A DNA stretch of 64,000 nt from Apium graveolens (GCF_009905375.1 NC_133647.1:47240506-47304505); one strand, 5' to 3'; counted from the first letter of the stretch, positions 1 through 11,460 are shown. Notes: a model not told the origin generated them from the sequence alone. Made by a program: numbers and translations.

Positions 1-493
1 TTTCTTAATTAAATTATATGACTTAATTAATTAATAGAGAATTAATACTAATCTTGAGCAGCAACCATTCTTCTGAAGATCTTCTGAAAATCACTGAAAT
101 ATATGAATCAATTCCACCACTTCAATGTTGACACTCGATGTACTGTCTGGTTCATGACTGACTAACTTCCGTGACGTTTCTTCATGTCTTGACTTTGACA
201 CTTTGATTTTCTTCAGATTAAATCCTTGTAATTAATGATACTCTGACGAGATCTCTGTCACTTGATTAAATCCACACTCGTGATTTATATCACTGAGGCA
301 TGATCAATTTCTTGAACTTCTTCCAGTGAATTAATTCCTCAAGTCTGTAGATGAACCTTGTTTCTGAATCCTTTGACAGATATTACTCTGTGAGATCTCT
401 TTTGACGGTAGATCCACTATTTACTTATTACATTCTTATTTGAGTTGAGTTGAATCCTCGAATGTACAAATAGGCTATGACATATGACTTACA
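1..493 (-). repeat. 3' LTR of the Copia element (partial)
   Basis: Only the first 493 bases of this LTR, in element orientation, are in the window. They match 6210-6702 with two substitutions and no indels. The LTR edge is fixed by the TG dinucleotide (minus strand) at 493 next to the polypurine tract. Confidence 0.9.
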
Positions 494-503
494 ATCTCCC
501 CCT
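494..503 (-). other. Polypurine tract of the Copia element
   Basis: The minus strand reads AGGGGGAGAT immediately before the TG start of the 3' LTR. This is the standard plus-strand priming site position for LTR retrotransposons. Confidence 0.8.
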
Positions 504-505
504 AT

Positions 506-2829
506 TTGTTTGGTAGACAATAACACACAAATACCTAGAGGATAACTCAACTAACAAATAAGAAAAAGATATAAACAGAAATGCAAAGTAAATAGCAGAA
601 AAGTTCTGGATAACATTTAACCTTTTCCAGATTCCAAATAGATGTTCCTCTAGACTGAACATATCTTCAAGTAGTTCCATCTTCATTTGTACAACCACAT
701 TTCCTGTTGAGAAGCCCATATCTCTCTTGCTTCTCCCCCTATGAGAATCAACTGATTAAAGAAGATCACCTTCGTTTACCACCTCTCCCGTACAATAGGA
801 TCCGCAGATAAAAGCCAATGGTACTCCCCTTTTGAAAACAGCTTCTTCCCTTACTAGAAAATCACCTTGTGTTTACCACCTCTCTCGTACAATAGGATCC
901 GTTGTTACAAACAACAATGGTGTGGTGTAGTGTACATGTAGGATCTTTTTCTTCCTCCCTGCTATTTCTCCCCCTTAGTTGAGGAATCCTCCAAATTATT
1001 ACTTAAGCTTTTATCTCCCCCTTAAAGAAGGAATGTATGTCGTCGTCTGAAGGAGTTCTCATATTTCACTTGGTTGGAAAAGAAATAACAAGTGTTTCTC
1101 TTTCTTCCTCACTGTGAGTGTGTGATTGTGTTTTAGTGTACCTCACATGTGTTTCACTCTTCTCTCCACTCGTGTTTACACTCATTCTCACAAGTGTATC
1201 ACTCTTCTCTCATAGCTCCATAATCCAGCTGTACCTGCAAGGAAAATCACCTTAGTCATCCTTAAGGAGGTCACAGGTGGTGCAATGGGAGTTCACAAAT
1301 CCCCATCCTTGTTAAACTCGTCAGATGAATCTGAGTCATAATCTACAAGTTGTTAGTTTCCCTTTTAGGGTTCCAGATTTGAATTCTGGGAAGGTAAACA
1401 ATGATCCAACAAATTTAGCATAAAGATCAAAGTTCCCTTCTAATGTCTGTGAAGACATTTCCTTGTGACTCATCAGGTAATATCTGAATCATTGTCAACA
1501 AGTTGCCGATCTACACCTATGTCAGATCCACTATCCGCAGATGCATCCAGGGGATTTAAGCCTGGGGAGGTAGACACTGACCACTGACATATGGCTTTTG
1601 GATCAGTATCCTCTCCTAACACCTGTAAAGGCAATTGGTCCACTAACGAACCTTGAACAATCGAATCTGACCTTAAAATGGTTGAAACTCTTGTTTCCGT
1701 CAACTCATCCTTTGTGTGTGTAACCTCTCCTTGTGCATCAAGAATTGTTTATGTTTGAAGTGGTGACACTACATCGAATACCTTGGCCGACAGGCAAAAT
1801 TCAATAGACGTACCCTGTTGAGAGAATGAATCTAGTAACTGTTTTTGTGCCTTTTCAGCCATTACATCTTTTTGAGAAGATGTATGGGGGCTAACAGTTG
1901 TCTCGGTTTAAATACTACTCATCTATGTAGGAGACAGAGCTACTGGGTTGACTACAGAACCTTCCTTATATGGTGCACTAAGGCACTATCTCCCTCACGC
2001 TCATTCATACTACATTTAGTGGTAAGAGAGTGTTGGTTGGTTCTGTTTTTGTGTTTGTCTTTACAGTCTGGGATAGACGTTGTGGGTTTTCAACCTCATG
2101 ACTGTCAATGAAAGAAAGCCATTGGAGACTGAACCTGTAACTCAGAATATATGGCACTATAGAGATAAAATGTATTTAAGATTTATAATGAATGAAAATT
2201 ATACATTTAATCTTTTGAGAGAGATGATGTACAATAGTGATTTCAAAGGATTTTACATGAAATAAGAAATCACTAATGTAGAAAGAAGTTTGATTTTGTA
2301 TTTCAATATGAATGAGTTTTTTTTTTGATAAAACATTGATCACTTAGAGTAAAGTCTAAGTAATTCTCATTCATGTCAAAAGCTTACAAATATCTGCAAC
2401 ATAATGTTAACAACATATCATTGACCGATACTTGTCAAGTACTTTAGATACTAATTGTTATGTTGCATTAAAAATATATCACTGCACATATTAAACAATA
2501 TGATTGTGCCTAAAGATAAGAGAGTTAAAAATATGACGACTCTACTAGTTCATATTAAACAATAACTTCAGTTACAGTGCCATACCATGTTCTTGATGAT
2601 TTCTTGAGTAGTACACTAGTTCATACCAACCTGAAGTGAGATTGTGAAGAAGAGATTGCATAGTCCAATAGATCTGCAGCCTGCAAAGTCCATGAACTGT
2701 GGTGCATTGACTTCCTCTTTTGACTCACCAACCAGGAGTACACTTGTACACATCTTACTAGAGTTCAATTCTAAGTGTAATGTGCAGCAGGTGCTTGATA
2801 TGTCGTAATATTCTCAAGTCTCGTCACTG
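506..2829 (-). other. Non-coding 3' interior of the Copia element, with two ~97-bp repeats
   Basis: This lies between the protease remnant and the polypurine tract, where integrase, RT and RNase H would be in a complete element. No such motif is readable on either strand; the open frames are short (the longest on the minus strand is 1473-1703, 76 codons) and unlike known domains. Two imperfect tandem copies with about 97-bp spacing occur at roughly 764-925, each with the string ACAATAGGATCCG. SIRE-type elements normally have a long region after pol, so this may be the ordinary 3' region left after a pol deletion. That is inference. Confidence 0.6.
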
Positions 2830-3130
2830 GTGCTATATGTTAGATACTGCTTCCTGATAATAACCTAGCACAATATACAAAATTTCCCTGATAACATATC
2901 CAGCTTGCAAACAGCCATATCCCTCAGATAAACCTTTGATGTTATCTCCAAAGGTAATCAGGGGGCCAGCTTTCTCAACCACATTTGATAGCAGGGCTCT
3001 ATCTCCGGTCATATGTCTTGATGATCTACTGTCAAGAATCCACACTACCGGTTACACCTGTATACTGCCCTGCACTTCAAATAGATTAGACCTTCTTCGG
3101 AACCCAAACTTAGTTGGGCCAGGCATACTT
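2830..3130 (-). pseudogene. Copia protease remnant, frameshifted from gag and cut short
   Basis: Minus-strand translation shows a WILDS..S.HMTG motif followed by a LITFGDNIKG-type stretch. This is the N-terminal part of a Copia aspartic protease and the linker toward integrase. The catalytic DSG reads DSR, so the flap-side glycine is lost. The gag frame ends at 3110, while the continuation (GPTKFGF...) is in another frame, so a small indel separates gag from protease. After about 70 codons from the protease Trp the frame stops near 2833 and no integrase follows. It cannot be a working protease. Confidence 0.75.
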
Positions 3131-5317
3131 GTAGAACTGTCCTTTATCAGACAAAATAACATTTTTAATTTTAATGGTCTCAACATCCTCAATGACTGAA
3201 CATTTGACCTTATAAACAGCCTTAACAAATTTCTGTTTAAGCTTAGGCACAAATGTCTCCTTTCTAGTCTTAGAAGGACTAGCAGTCTTAGACCTATCAT
3301 GTTTCTTGTTATTCACATGCTGACGAGGAGTAGTCTTATCATTAGACACATGCTTACCATTAAAATAAGCATACATCATATTAAAAGCACAAGACATACA
3401 ATTAGCAACACCACATGCTTTATGAGAGTGATTAATAGCAGGTAATTTATGCATGGTAGACATGGCATTATTGTTATCCAACTCATGTGTGTCTGAGTTA
3501 GTCTCAGTTGCTTTCACAACTTTGACTGGAACTTTTAACTCACTTGACTTGGAAACAATCTTCTCATAAGCATGATCCTCAGCACGTATTTCTTCTTGAA
3601 TAACAGAAGAGGTCGCATCAAATGGTTCAGCAATTGATGCTTTATAGAGGGGTTCATCAACACCCTTAAGCACATGTGGTACTTCCCTCCCCTTAGCACA
3701 GACATGAGGAGGGGAGTTTATGCCTAATTCTCCAATAGCAACATTGTAATCATAACCTATTCCAGATGTTTGATTAACAGATTGCTTACTGTAGAACTCT
3801 TTAGCCTTCGAACAAGAATTGAAGTAGGCTCTAACCTTAGTCTCAAGACCGGTGATCTTGTCTTTGAGAATAGTTTCGAGTTTTCTATAACAGTCAACTC
3901 TATTCTCTAGAAAAGATACCTGTTCTTTTAATTTGTCTTGATTAATGTGCACAAGTCTTAATTCATTGACCTCTTTCTCAAGGTCTGTGATCTGTAAACT
4001 TAACAGTTCATTATCACGACGTGCACAATCTAAGTTACCTCTTAGATGATAAACCATTTCAGCATCAGAAAGTTTTACCTCTATTCTTGACGATGAAGCT
4101 TTTCCATCAATAGTCATAAGAGCAAGATTTCCTTCTTCTTCATCTTCACTATCAGTATCATCCCAGCTTCTTCCCTTTGCCAGATAAGCCCTTTCAGAGT
4201 TCTTTCTTACTTGCTTTGGCTTCCTACATTTTGTGGCAAAGTGTCCCAACTCATTGCAGTTATAGCATCTAATGGTGCCCCGATCAACCATCCCTATTTT
4301 GTATCCATCACTGCTGGTGTTAGAGGATGAAGATCCACCTTTCTGAAATTTGTTGTAGTTGGACTTGTACTTAAGCTTGGGATTCCTCCTGAATCTGACA
4401 TTAGAGAATCTCTTGACAATTTGGGCCATTGACTCGTCTTCCAATTGCTCCAGTTCTTCCAAGGAATAAAAATCATCACTTGATTGATTTGTAGTAGGAG
4501 GATCATATTCTGCTACTAACTCATTTTCCTCACCCTTGGAAAACTGTACCATTCTTTCTAACTGTTGAGATTGTTGTTGTTGTTGACCTTCAGCTACAAG
4601 TGCAGTAGATGTGCTGACCATTCTATCCTTCTCGTAGACTTCCTTCTGTTGAATCTGCTCCAACTCATAGGTTTTTAACACTCCATAGAGCCTGTCCAAA
4701 GAAATCTCACTCAGATCTCTAGCTTCTCTAATGGTAGTGATTCTATGTTCAAGATGAGCTGGCAGTGTTAAAAGGAACTTTTTGTTGACTTCCCTGATTG
4801 AATAATACTTTCCATTGATGTTCAGGTTGTTGATCAACGCATTGTACCTCTCAAACACTTCAGTAATTCCTTCTCCTGGATTTGATTTGAAATGTTTATA
4901 TTCAGAGGTTAGGATTTCCAACTTGTTCTCCCTAACTTCCTCTGTGCCTTCATTAATTACCTCAATAGTTTCCCACATGTGTTTAGAATTTTTACAGTTC
5001 ATCACATGTCTGTTCATCAAGGGATCAAGGGAATCAATTAATATTAATTGAAGGCTGGCATCCAAGGAGGCTTCTTCCTTCTCAGCATGAGTAAAATCTT
5101 CGGCCTCTTTTGGATAGGTTCTAGCTTTAGTAGTCACCACACCATCTATTATTACCTCCGGTTCAATAACCATCGGAGTTTTTATACCCTTCTTTAACAA
5201 GTTTGAATATTTGGGATTTGCAACTTGTAAAAATAATAGCATCTTCTTCTTCCACATGATATAATTCTCTTTATCAAATTGTGGAATTTTAACGGTTCCA
5301 ACTTTATGTGAAGTCAT
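3110..5317 (-). CDS. gag: Copia-type Gag polyprotein, intact 735-residue frame
   Basis: The structural protein that would form the virus-like particle packaging element RNA in the cytoplasm. The frame opens at 5317 with an MTSHKVGTVKIPQFD start, 83 bases downstream of the primer binding site. The N-terminal ~230 residues have the UBN2/DUF4219-type Gag core of Copia elements (an early NYIMWKKKM stretch; later GITEVFERYNALINNL). One CCHC zinc knuckle is at residues 351-364 (C351, C354, H359, C364). An acidic stretch and a long heptad-like region (about residues 415-500) follow, likely coiled coil. No stop or frameshift interrupts the 735 codons, in contrast to the missing pol. The last residues run out of frame relative to the protease remnant, so the original protein was probably a longer Gag-Pol. 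Confidence 0.88.
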   Translation of the reverse strand: MTSHKVGTVKIPQFDKENYIMWKKKMLLFLQVANPKYSNLLKKGIKTPMVIEPEVIIDGVVTTKARTYPKEAEDFTHAEKEEASLDASLQLILIDSLDPLMNRHVMNCKNSKHMWETIEVINEGTEEVRENKLEILTSEYKHFKSNPGEGITEVFERYNALINNLNINGKYYSIREVNKKFLLTLPAHLEHRITTIREARDLSEISLDRLYGVLKTYELEQIQQKEVYEKDRMVSTSTALVAEGQQQQQSQQLERMVQFSKGEENELVAEYDPPTTNQSSDDFYSLEELEQLEDESMAQIVKRFSNVRFRRNPKLKYKSNYNKFQKGGSSSSNTSSDGYKIGMVDRGTIRCYNCNELGHFATKCRKPKQVRKNSERAYLAKGRSWDDTDSEDEEEGNLALMTIDGKASSSRIEVKLSDAEMVYHLRGNLDCARRDNELLSLQITDLEKEVNELRLVHINQDKLKEQVSFLENRVDCYRKLETILKDKITGLETKVRAYFNSCSKAKEFYSKQSVNQTSGIGYDYNVAIGELGINSPPHVCAKGREVPHVLKGVDEPLYKASIAEPFDATSSVIQEEIRAEDHAYEKIVSKSSELKVPVKVVKATETNSDTHELDNNNAMSTMHKLPAINHSHKACGVANCMSCAFNMMYAYFNGKHVSNDKTTPRQHVNNKKHDRSKTASPSKTRKETFVPKLKQKFVKAVYKVKCSVIEDVETIKIKNVILSDKGQFYKYAWPN

Positions 5318-5399
5318 TATGAATTTTTGAATAAATAAAAATTCAAGGAGTTGAAAAATCGCAAAAGTCTAGGATCTTGATTTGTTCATTAATCAGAAA

Positions 5400-5411
5400 G
5401 CTCTGATACCA
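5400..5411 (-). other. Primer binding site of the Copia element (tRNA-iMet type)
   Basis: The minus strand reads TGGTATCAGAGC three bases after the 5' LTR end (CA at 5415-5416). This 12-mer is the classical complement of the initiator-methionine tRNA 3' end used by plant Copia and many Gypsy elements. Confidence 0.9.
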
Positions 5412-5414
5412 ATT

Positions 5415-6702
5415 GTTAGGTCCCAATGTGTTTGTAGAAGGGTGGGTTGAATACAAACAGTACCGAATAATCGAATTAAATGCGGAATAAAAAATGTGAA
5501 ACAAAATTCAAGTTAAATAAAAATATTATTAAACTTGAAAGGTGTTACAACAACTGTATCGATTACAAGGAATTAATCTCAAATTAATTATCACAAATCT
5601 AGAATAAATTCGACATGAACTTTTTCTATTTTTGTAATAAAAAGATTCAAATGCTAAACGCAATTTGAGATTAAGTTCTAGGGATTTTGATCCGCTAGAT
5701 TGTTACACAAGAACAAGATAAATATTTCTAGTTGATTGGATTTAACTTTACAATCTAGAAATTGATCTTGAATAAAGCAGATGAAAATGAAATATTTGCT
5801 GCGGCTGCTGTGTTCTTGTTTGTTGACTTGTGTATTTGATGATATTTGCTTTCTGCTGCTTCTTTTTCTTTTTAATTCATTCAACAGAATTGAATTGAAC
5901 TGGAATGACAATCCTGAGCTCAGCAAGACTTTCGGTATGACAATCAAATGAACTAGCAAGACTATTAGAATGAACTAGCAAGACAATCCTCTTAGCTGCT
6001 AGGACATTCGGTGAGACTATTGAAAATGGCCTAGCATGACAATCGGTATGACAATCCTGATTGTCATGCTAGTTTATTTTCAATTATCTTGCTGATTTAA
6101 TGCAGATTTTAATCCAATTAAAATTCTGAAAAACCTTAATATTAATTCAGAATTAATTAATCAATTAATTCAATTAATCAATAAATTAATCTTTGCAGAT
6201 ATAATTTATTTTCTTAATTAAATTATATGACTTAATTAATTAATAGAGAATTAATACTAATCTTGAGCAGCAACCATTCTTCTGAAGATCTTCTGAAAAT
6301 CACTGAAATATATGAATCAATTCCACCACTTCAATGTTGACACTCGATGTACTGTCTGGTTCATGACTGACTAACTTCCGTGACGTTTCTTCATGTCTTG
6401 ACTTTGACACTTTGATTTTCTTCAGATTAAATCCTTGTAATTAATGATACTCTGACGAGATCTCTGTCACTTGATTAAATCCACACTCTTGATTTATATC
6501 ACTGAGGCATGATCAATTTCTTGAACTTCTTCCAGTGAATTAATTCCTCAAGTCTGTAGATGAACCTTGTTTCTGAATCCTTTGACAGATATTACTCTGT
6601 GAGATCTCTTTTGACGGTAGATCCACTATTTACTTATTACATTCTTATTTGAGTTGAGTTGAATCCTCGAATATACAAATAGGCTATGACATATGACTTA
6701 CA
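5415..6702 (-). repeat. 5' LTR of the Copia element (1,288 bp)
   Basis: Bounded by TG...CA on the minus strand (6702 and 5415), with the primer site just inside and unrelated Gypsy leader sequence outside from 6703. Its part 6210-6702 is the repeat of 1-493. The plus strand at 5930-6070 has several short repeats of the type TGACAATC/ACTAGCAAGAC. Confidence 0.9.
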
Positions 6703-6814
6703 GGAAAAGACTACCAAGCCCCGTTCAAATGGAGTGGAGCCTTAGTTCTTTCCATTTACCCTCAAATTATTTTATCATTCATATCTGTTTTGACATAACT
6801 CTTATTTCAGGATC

Positions 6815-8512
6815 ATGCCTCCCAAAAAGAAGAACCCAACAACCACATCTACCACAGACCCAAATATTCTTCGAATACTGGAAGCTTTGCAACAACAAAC
6901 CAATGCTATAGCTCAATAACAACTAACTCTTCAACAACGAATTGAAAACCAAGATAACCATGAACCACACCAACCACCTGAACCACCAGTACCACCTAGA
7001 CAAGTTGTCACTTTCAAGGCTTTTCAGAATGTGAATCCACCTGCATTCCATGATACCACTGATCCAGTAATAGCTAACACATGGATTAAGGAAATGGAAA
7101 GGACTTTTGAGTTGGTACAGTTAGGAGACGATCAGAAGACGCCGTATGCTACTTACTTCTTGAAGGGCGAAGTCATCTATTGGTGGGAATCAGTAAAAGC
7201 TATGGAAGTAACCCAGCAAGTTTCTTGGGAGAGATTTAAGAAGTTATTTTTGGACAAGTATTACCCTAAGTACATGCAGAATCAGATGGAGCTTAAATTT
7301 TTGGAGTTGAAGCAAGGGAACATGACGGTACTGGATTATGAGAAGAAGTTCACTGAGTTGTCAAGGTTTGTGACAAAGTATACTAGCACCGAGGAGGAAA
7401 AAGCGAAGAAGTTTCAGCAAGGATTGGAGCCTTCGATCAGAGATAGAGTAGTTATGTTTGAGCTTGAAACTTATGCGGGAGTAGTACAGAAAGCTGCTCT
7501 GATTGAGAATAATGGGATGCAGTCAAGGAAGGAAAGGGATAACAGGAAGAGGAAGGTTCCATTGTATGGAGAAAAGTCTAGAGAAAAGTCTAAAGCCGGA
7601 AGTTCACAAGATCGGAATGTAAAGAGGATCGGGTTCCATAAGGGCGGAAATTTTCAAAAGAAGGGAAATTTGGGCAAAAGGCAAGAATCAAAGGGGAACA
7701 ACCAGGCAAGGCAAGGCCAAGTTGGAGAAAACAGGTTCCAGAGACCCGAATGCAAGCACTGTAGAAGAAGGCACCCTGGAGTGTGCAATAAACTGAGCAT
7801 GACCTGCTATAGGTGTAACCAGAAGGGACATTTGGCGAATGAGTGCAAGATGCCAAAGCCAGGAGTTACGTGTTACAAGTGTGGGAAGACTGGACACATA
7901 GCTAGGGAGTGCAAGGCAACCGGACCAGTCAAAGCTTTAATAAATGTGGCAAGTACCAGTGCGAGCGTGCCAGCTGAGGTATTGGCATTACCTCCACCAC
8001 CTACATCAACCCCGCAAGCAACAGCAAGGACATTTAATCTGAAGATGAAGGATGTTGTTCAGAATTCTGAGGTGATAGCAGGTACACTTTTACTCAATAA
8101 TGTCAAAGCTAAAGTATTGATTGATTCGGGAGCAACAAGATCTTTCATATCAAAAACGTTTGTTGATAAGCTTCAATTTGATAAAATGATTATGAGCGAG
8201 GTAGTAAATGTGGTAATTGCGAACCAAGAGAAGATTCCTGTGAATCAATTCTGTCCGAAGTGTGAGATTGATATTTCGGGATATAAGTTTTCAGCCGACT
8301 TGATACTCTTCAAGTTGGGGGAGTTTGATATAATTTTAGGAATGGATTGGTTAGGAGAGAATAACGCTCAGATTAATTGTAAGACCAAGAAAGTGTATTT
8401 AAAGACGAAGAGTGGAGAGAAGGTAGTATTTAAGGGGCAGAGGCAAGAACAACTATTTCTTACAATCGTTCAGCTAAGAAACTACTTAGAAAAGGTTGTG
8501 AGTCGTTCCTAG
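6815..8512 (+). pseudogene. gag-pro: Tekay-1 gag and protease, with premature stop and 3' frameshift
   Basis: Start chosen at ATG 6815 (MPPKKKNP...), in frame with the long ORF and preceded by AT-rich leader. A TAA at 6917-6919 interrupts the frame where a run of Gln codons suggests an original CAA. From 7031 on the frame is open: Gag core (DPVIANTWIKEMERTF, later YYPKYMQNQMELKFLELKQG), a basic region, a CKHC.RRH motif, two CCHC knuckles at 7805-7846 and 7871-7912, and an aspartic protease with LIDSGATRSF (catalytic Asp codon at 8123) and GMDWLG. A single G is missing at 8473 compared with Tekay-2, which has CAGGCTAAG; this throws the end out of frame, giving a stop at 8510. Gag packages RNA and the protease matures the polyprotein. 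Confidence 0.88.
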
Positions 8513-11439
8513 CTTATGTAGTGGATTCAGAAAAAGGCAGTCCCAGCATAGAAGATATACCTGTAGTTAACGAGTTTCCCGATGTGTTTCCAGACGAACT
8601 ACCAGGCTTACCACCAGATCGACAAATCGAGTTCGAGATCAACCTTGCTCCAGGCATGGAACCAGTTTCAAAGGCCCCATATAGGATGGCACCAGCAGAA
8701 ATGAAAGAGTTGGCGAGCCAATTACAAGAATTGTTGGATAAAGGAGTGATACTGCCAAGTACGTCGCCATGGGGAGCACCTGTTCTGTTTGTAAAGAAGA
8801 AAGATGGGAGTATGCGACTATGCATAGATTATCGGGAGTTGAATAAGGTAACGATCAAGAACTGCTACCCGCTACCAAGAATAGATGACCTTTTTGACCA
8901 GCTTAAGGGAGCAAAATGCTTCTCAAAGATTGACTTGAGATCGGGATACCATCAATTAAAGATCAAAGAAGAAGATATTCCCAAGACAGCATTTAGGACC
9001 AGATATGGGCATTATGAATTCCTAGTAATGCCGTTTGGATTGACCAACGCCCCGGCCACATTTATGGATCTGATGAATCGAGTATTTAAGAAGTATTTGG
9101 ACAAGTTTGTAGTGGTATTCATTGATGACATCCTTATTTATTCTAAGTCAGAAGAAGAACATAAGCAGCATCTCTGGATAACATTGGAGATACTTCGTCA
9201 AGAGAAGTTGTATGCCAAGTTTACCAAATGTGAGTTTTGGTTAAAGGAAGTTCAATTTTTGGGGCATGTAATTGGAAATGAATGAGTTAAAGTGGATCCG
9301 GCAAAGATTGAGGTAGTTATGAGTTGGGAGAGGCCAAAGACTCCTACGGAAGTGCGAAGTTTTCTAGGATTGGCAGGATACTATAGAAGGTTTGTCAAGG
9401 ATTTTTTGAAAATCGCCACGCCGTTGACCAAGTTAACCAGGAAGAATCAAAAGTTTGAATGGAGTGCAGAATGTGAAGATAGCTTTCAAGAGTTGAAGCA
9501 AAGATTGGTAACAGCTCCGGTATTAGTGCTTCCAGATGACCAGGGAAACTTTGTGATATTCAGCGACGCTTCACATAAGGGATTGGGTTGTGTGTTAATG
9601 CAACATAGTAAGGTGATTGCGTATGCGTCAAGACAGTTGAAACCGCATGAGTTGAAGTACCCGACGCATGACTTGGAACTAGCCGCCATAGTGTTCACAC
9701 TTAAGATTTGGAGACATTACCTCTACGAAGAAAAGTGTGAAATCTACACAGATCATAAGAGTTTAAAGTACATTTTTACTCAGAAGGAGCTCAATATGAG
9801 GCAGAAGAGATGGCTGGAATTGATTAAGGACTATGACTGCTCGATAAATTACCATCCTGAAAAGGCGAATGTTGTGGCCGATGCTCTAAGTAGGAAAGAG
9901 AGACTGAATATGATGACAACACCAAAGGAATTATCTGAAGAAATCAAGAGATTTGAACTGGAACTTTGTGATTGTGGAAAAGTTGAAGAAGTTTGTCGTG
10001 CAATGACTTTTCAGCCAACACTAGTGGAAAAGATAAAGAAATGTCAGGAAGAAGTAATGGAGAAAGAAATGAATCAGCTAACTAGAGAAGAGATTGGTAC
10101 TCAAAGGGATGAGCAAAGGATACTAAGGTTTTCTTCCAGAATTTGGATTCCTCATGTACCTGAATTAAAGAATGAGATCCTACACGAAGCCCATAATTCG
10201 AAATTTTCAATCCACCCAGGAAGCACCAAGATGTATCGGGACTTAAAGCAGAACTTTTGGTGGCCAAATATGAAGCGGGACGTGGCAGAATGGGTTGCGA
10301 AGTGTTATACTTATCAGAAGGTGAAGGCAGAACATCAACGACCAAGCGGATTAATTCAGCCCCTAAAGATTCCAGAATGGAAATGGGAAAATATTGCTAT
10401 GGACTTTATAGTAGGACTACCGCGAACGAAATTCGGGCATGACGCTATATGGGTTATAGTTGATCGTCTTACGAAGTCAGCGCATTTCCTTCCAATTAAC
10501 GAGAAGTCGTCACTGGACAAATTGGTTCATCTGTATGTGCGCGAAATCGTACTAAGGCATGGAGTACCCGTATCAATAGTTTCAGACAGAGATCCCCGAT
10601 TTAACTCGAGATTTTGGAAGCAATTTCAAGAGTGTTTTGGCACGAAGTTGAATATGAGCACGGCGTACCACCCGCAGACTGATGGTCAGAGCGAAAGGAC
10701 AATTCAAACAATCGAAGACATGTTGCGCAGTTGTGCAATCGATTTTGCAGGAAGTTGGGATGACCACTTGCCGTTGATTGAATTCTCTTACAACAATAGC
10801 TATCATTCCAGTATTGGCATGCCACCATACGAAGCTTTGTACGGGCGAAAATGTAGATCACCAACAAGTTGGGATGAAGTAGGAGAAGGAAGGATTCTCG
10901 TCTCAGAATTGGTACAACAGTTGCATGACACAGTCAAGTTAATTCAGAAAAGGTTGCTTGCTGCTCAAGATAGAAAGAGGAAGTATGCAGATCCAGCACG
11001 TAAGGATGTTCGATTCCAAATTGGCGAAGCAGTTTTGTTGAAGGTGTCACCTAGAAAAGGGTTGTCTAGATTTGGCAAGAAAGGGAAGTTAGCACCTAGA
11101 TATATAGGTCCTTTTGAAATTTTGAGTCAAGTGGGGAAGGTGGCCTACGAGTTGGCCTTACCACCTAGGTATCAGCATGTGCATAATGTGTTCCATGTGT
11201 CGTTGCTTAAGAAGTATAATCCTGACGCTAGCCATATGATAGAATATGAACCTGTAGAAATTCAGGCAGACCTGTCATTTGTGGAGCAACCTGTCAATAT
11301 ACTCGACTGGCAAGAGAAGAGTCTTAGAAATAAGACAGTAAAGTTAGTAAAAGTACTTTGGAGAAACCCTAAGGTCGAAGAATCGACTTGGGAGTTAGAG
11401 TCTGATATGCATTCCCGGTATCCTCATATTTTCTCTTAG
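8473..11439 (+). pseudogene. pol: Tekay-1 pol: RT, RNase H, integrase, chromodomain, with one in-frame stop
   Basis: In the frame restored after the 8473 deletion the sequence reads through to TAG 11437, interrupted only by TGA 9283-9285, where Tekay-2 has GGA (Gly). RT shows the [24 protein letters not shown] and FIDD motifs (FIDD near 9121-9129). RNase H has FSDASHKG (Asp codon at 9565) and TDHKSLKY. Integrase has an HHCC region (about 10190-10320), D..VSDRD..E catalytic motifs and GYHQ-like neighbours in RT. The last HHCC cysteine is Tyr (CYTYQK; Tekay-2 has CYNCQK), probably blocking zinc binding. The C-terminus (about 11280-11439) is a chromodomain, ending [13 protein letters not shown], which in this lineage guides insertion to heterochromatin. 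Confidence 0.9.
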
Positions 11440-11460
11440 ATTCTGGGGACAGAATCCCTT

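Larger units (their letters stand above)
1..6702 (-). mobile_element. Copia (SIRE/Maximus-like) LTR retrotransposon, gag-only derivative, left LTR cut by window edge
   Basis: Direct repeats mark the element: bases 1-493 match 6210-6702 without gaps and with only two mismatches (280/6489 and 464/6673). Read on the minus strand, the full 5' LTR is 6702-5415, starting TGTAAG and ending TAACA. It is followed by a tRNA-iMet-type primer site, then gag, a protease remnant, about 2.3 kb without recognisable coding, a polypurine tract and the 3' LTR, which leaves the window. Integrase, RT and RNase H are absent, so it cannot copy itself and must use a partner's enzymes. The SIRE/Maximus assignment rests on the long gag with one CCHC knuckle and on the protease style; it is inference. 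The near-identical LTRs indicate a very recent insertion. The expected 5-bp duplication starts at 6703 (GGAAA), but its partner lies left of the window. Confidence 0.85.

Noticed and set aside
1473..1703. 76-codon minus-strand ORF in the Copia 3' interior as an envelope-like gene
   Set aside because: Acidic, no hydrophobic segment or signal peptide, and too short; nothing supports an envelope-type product.
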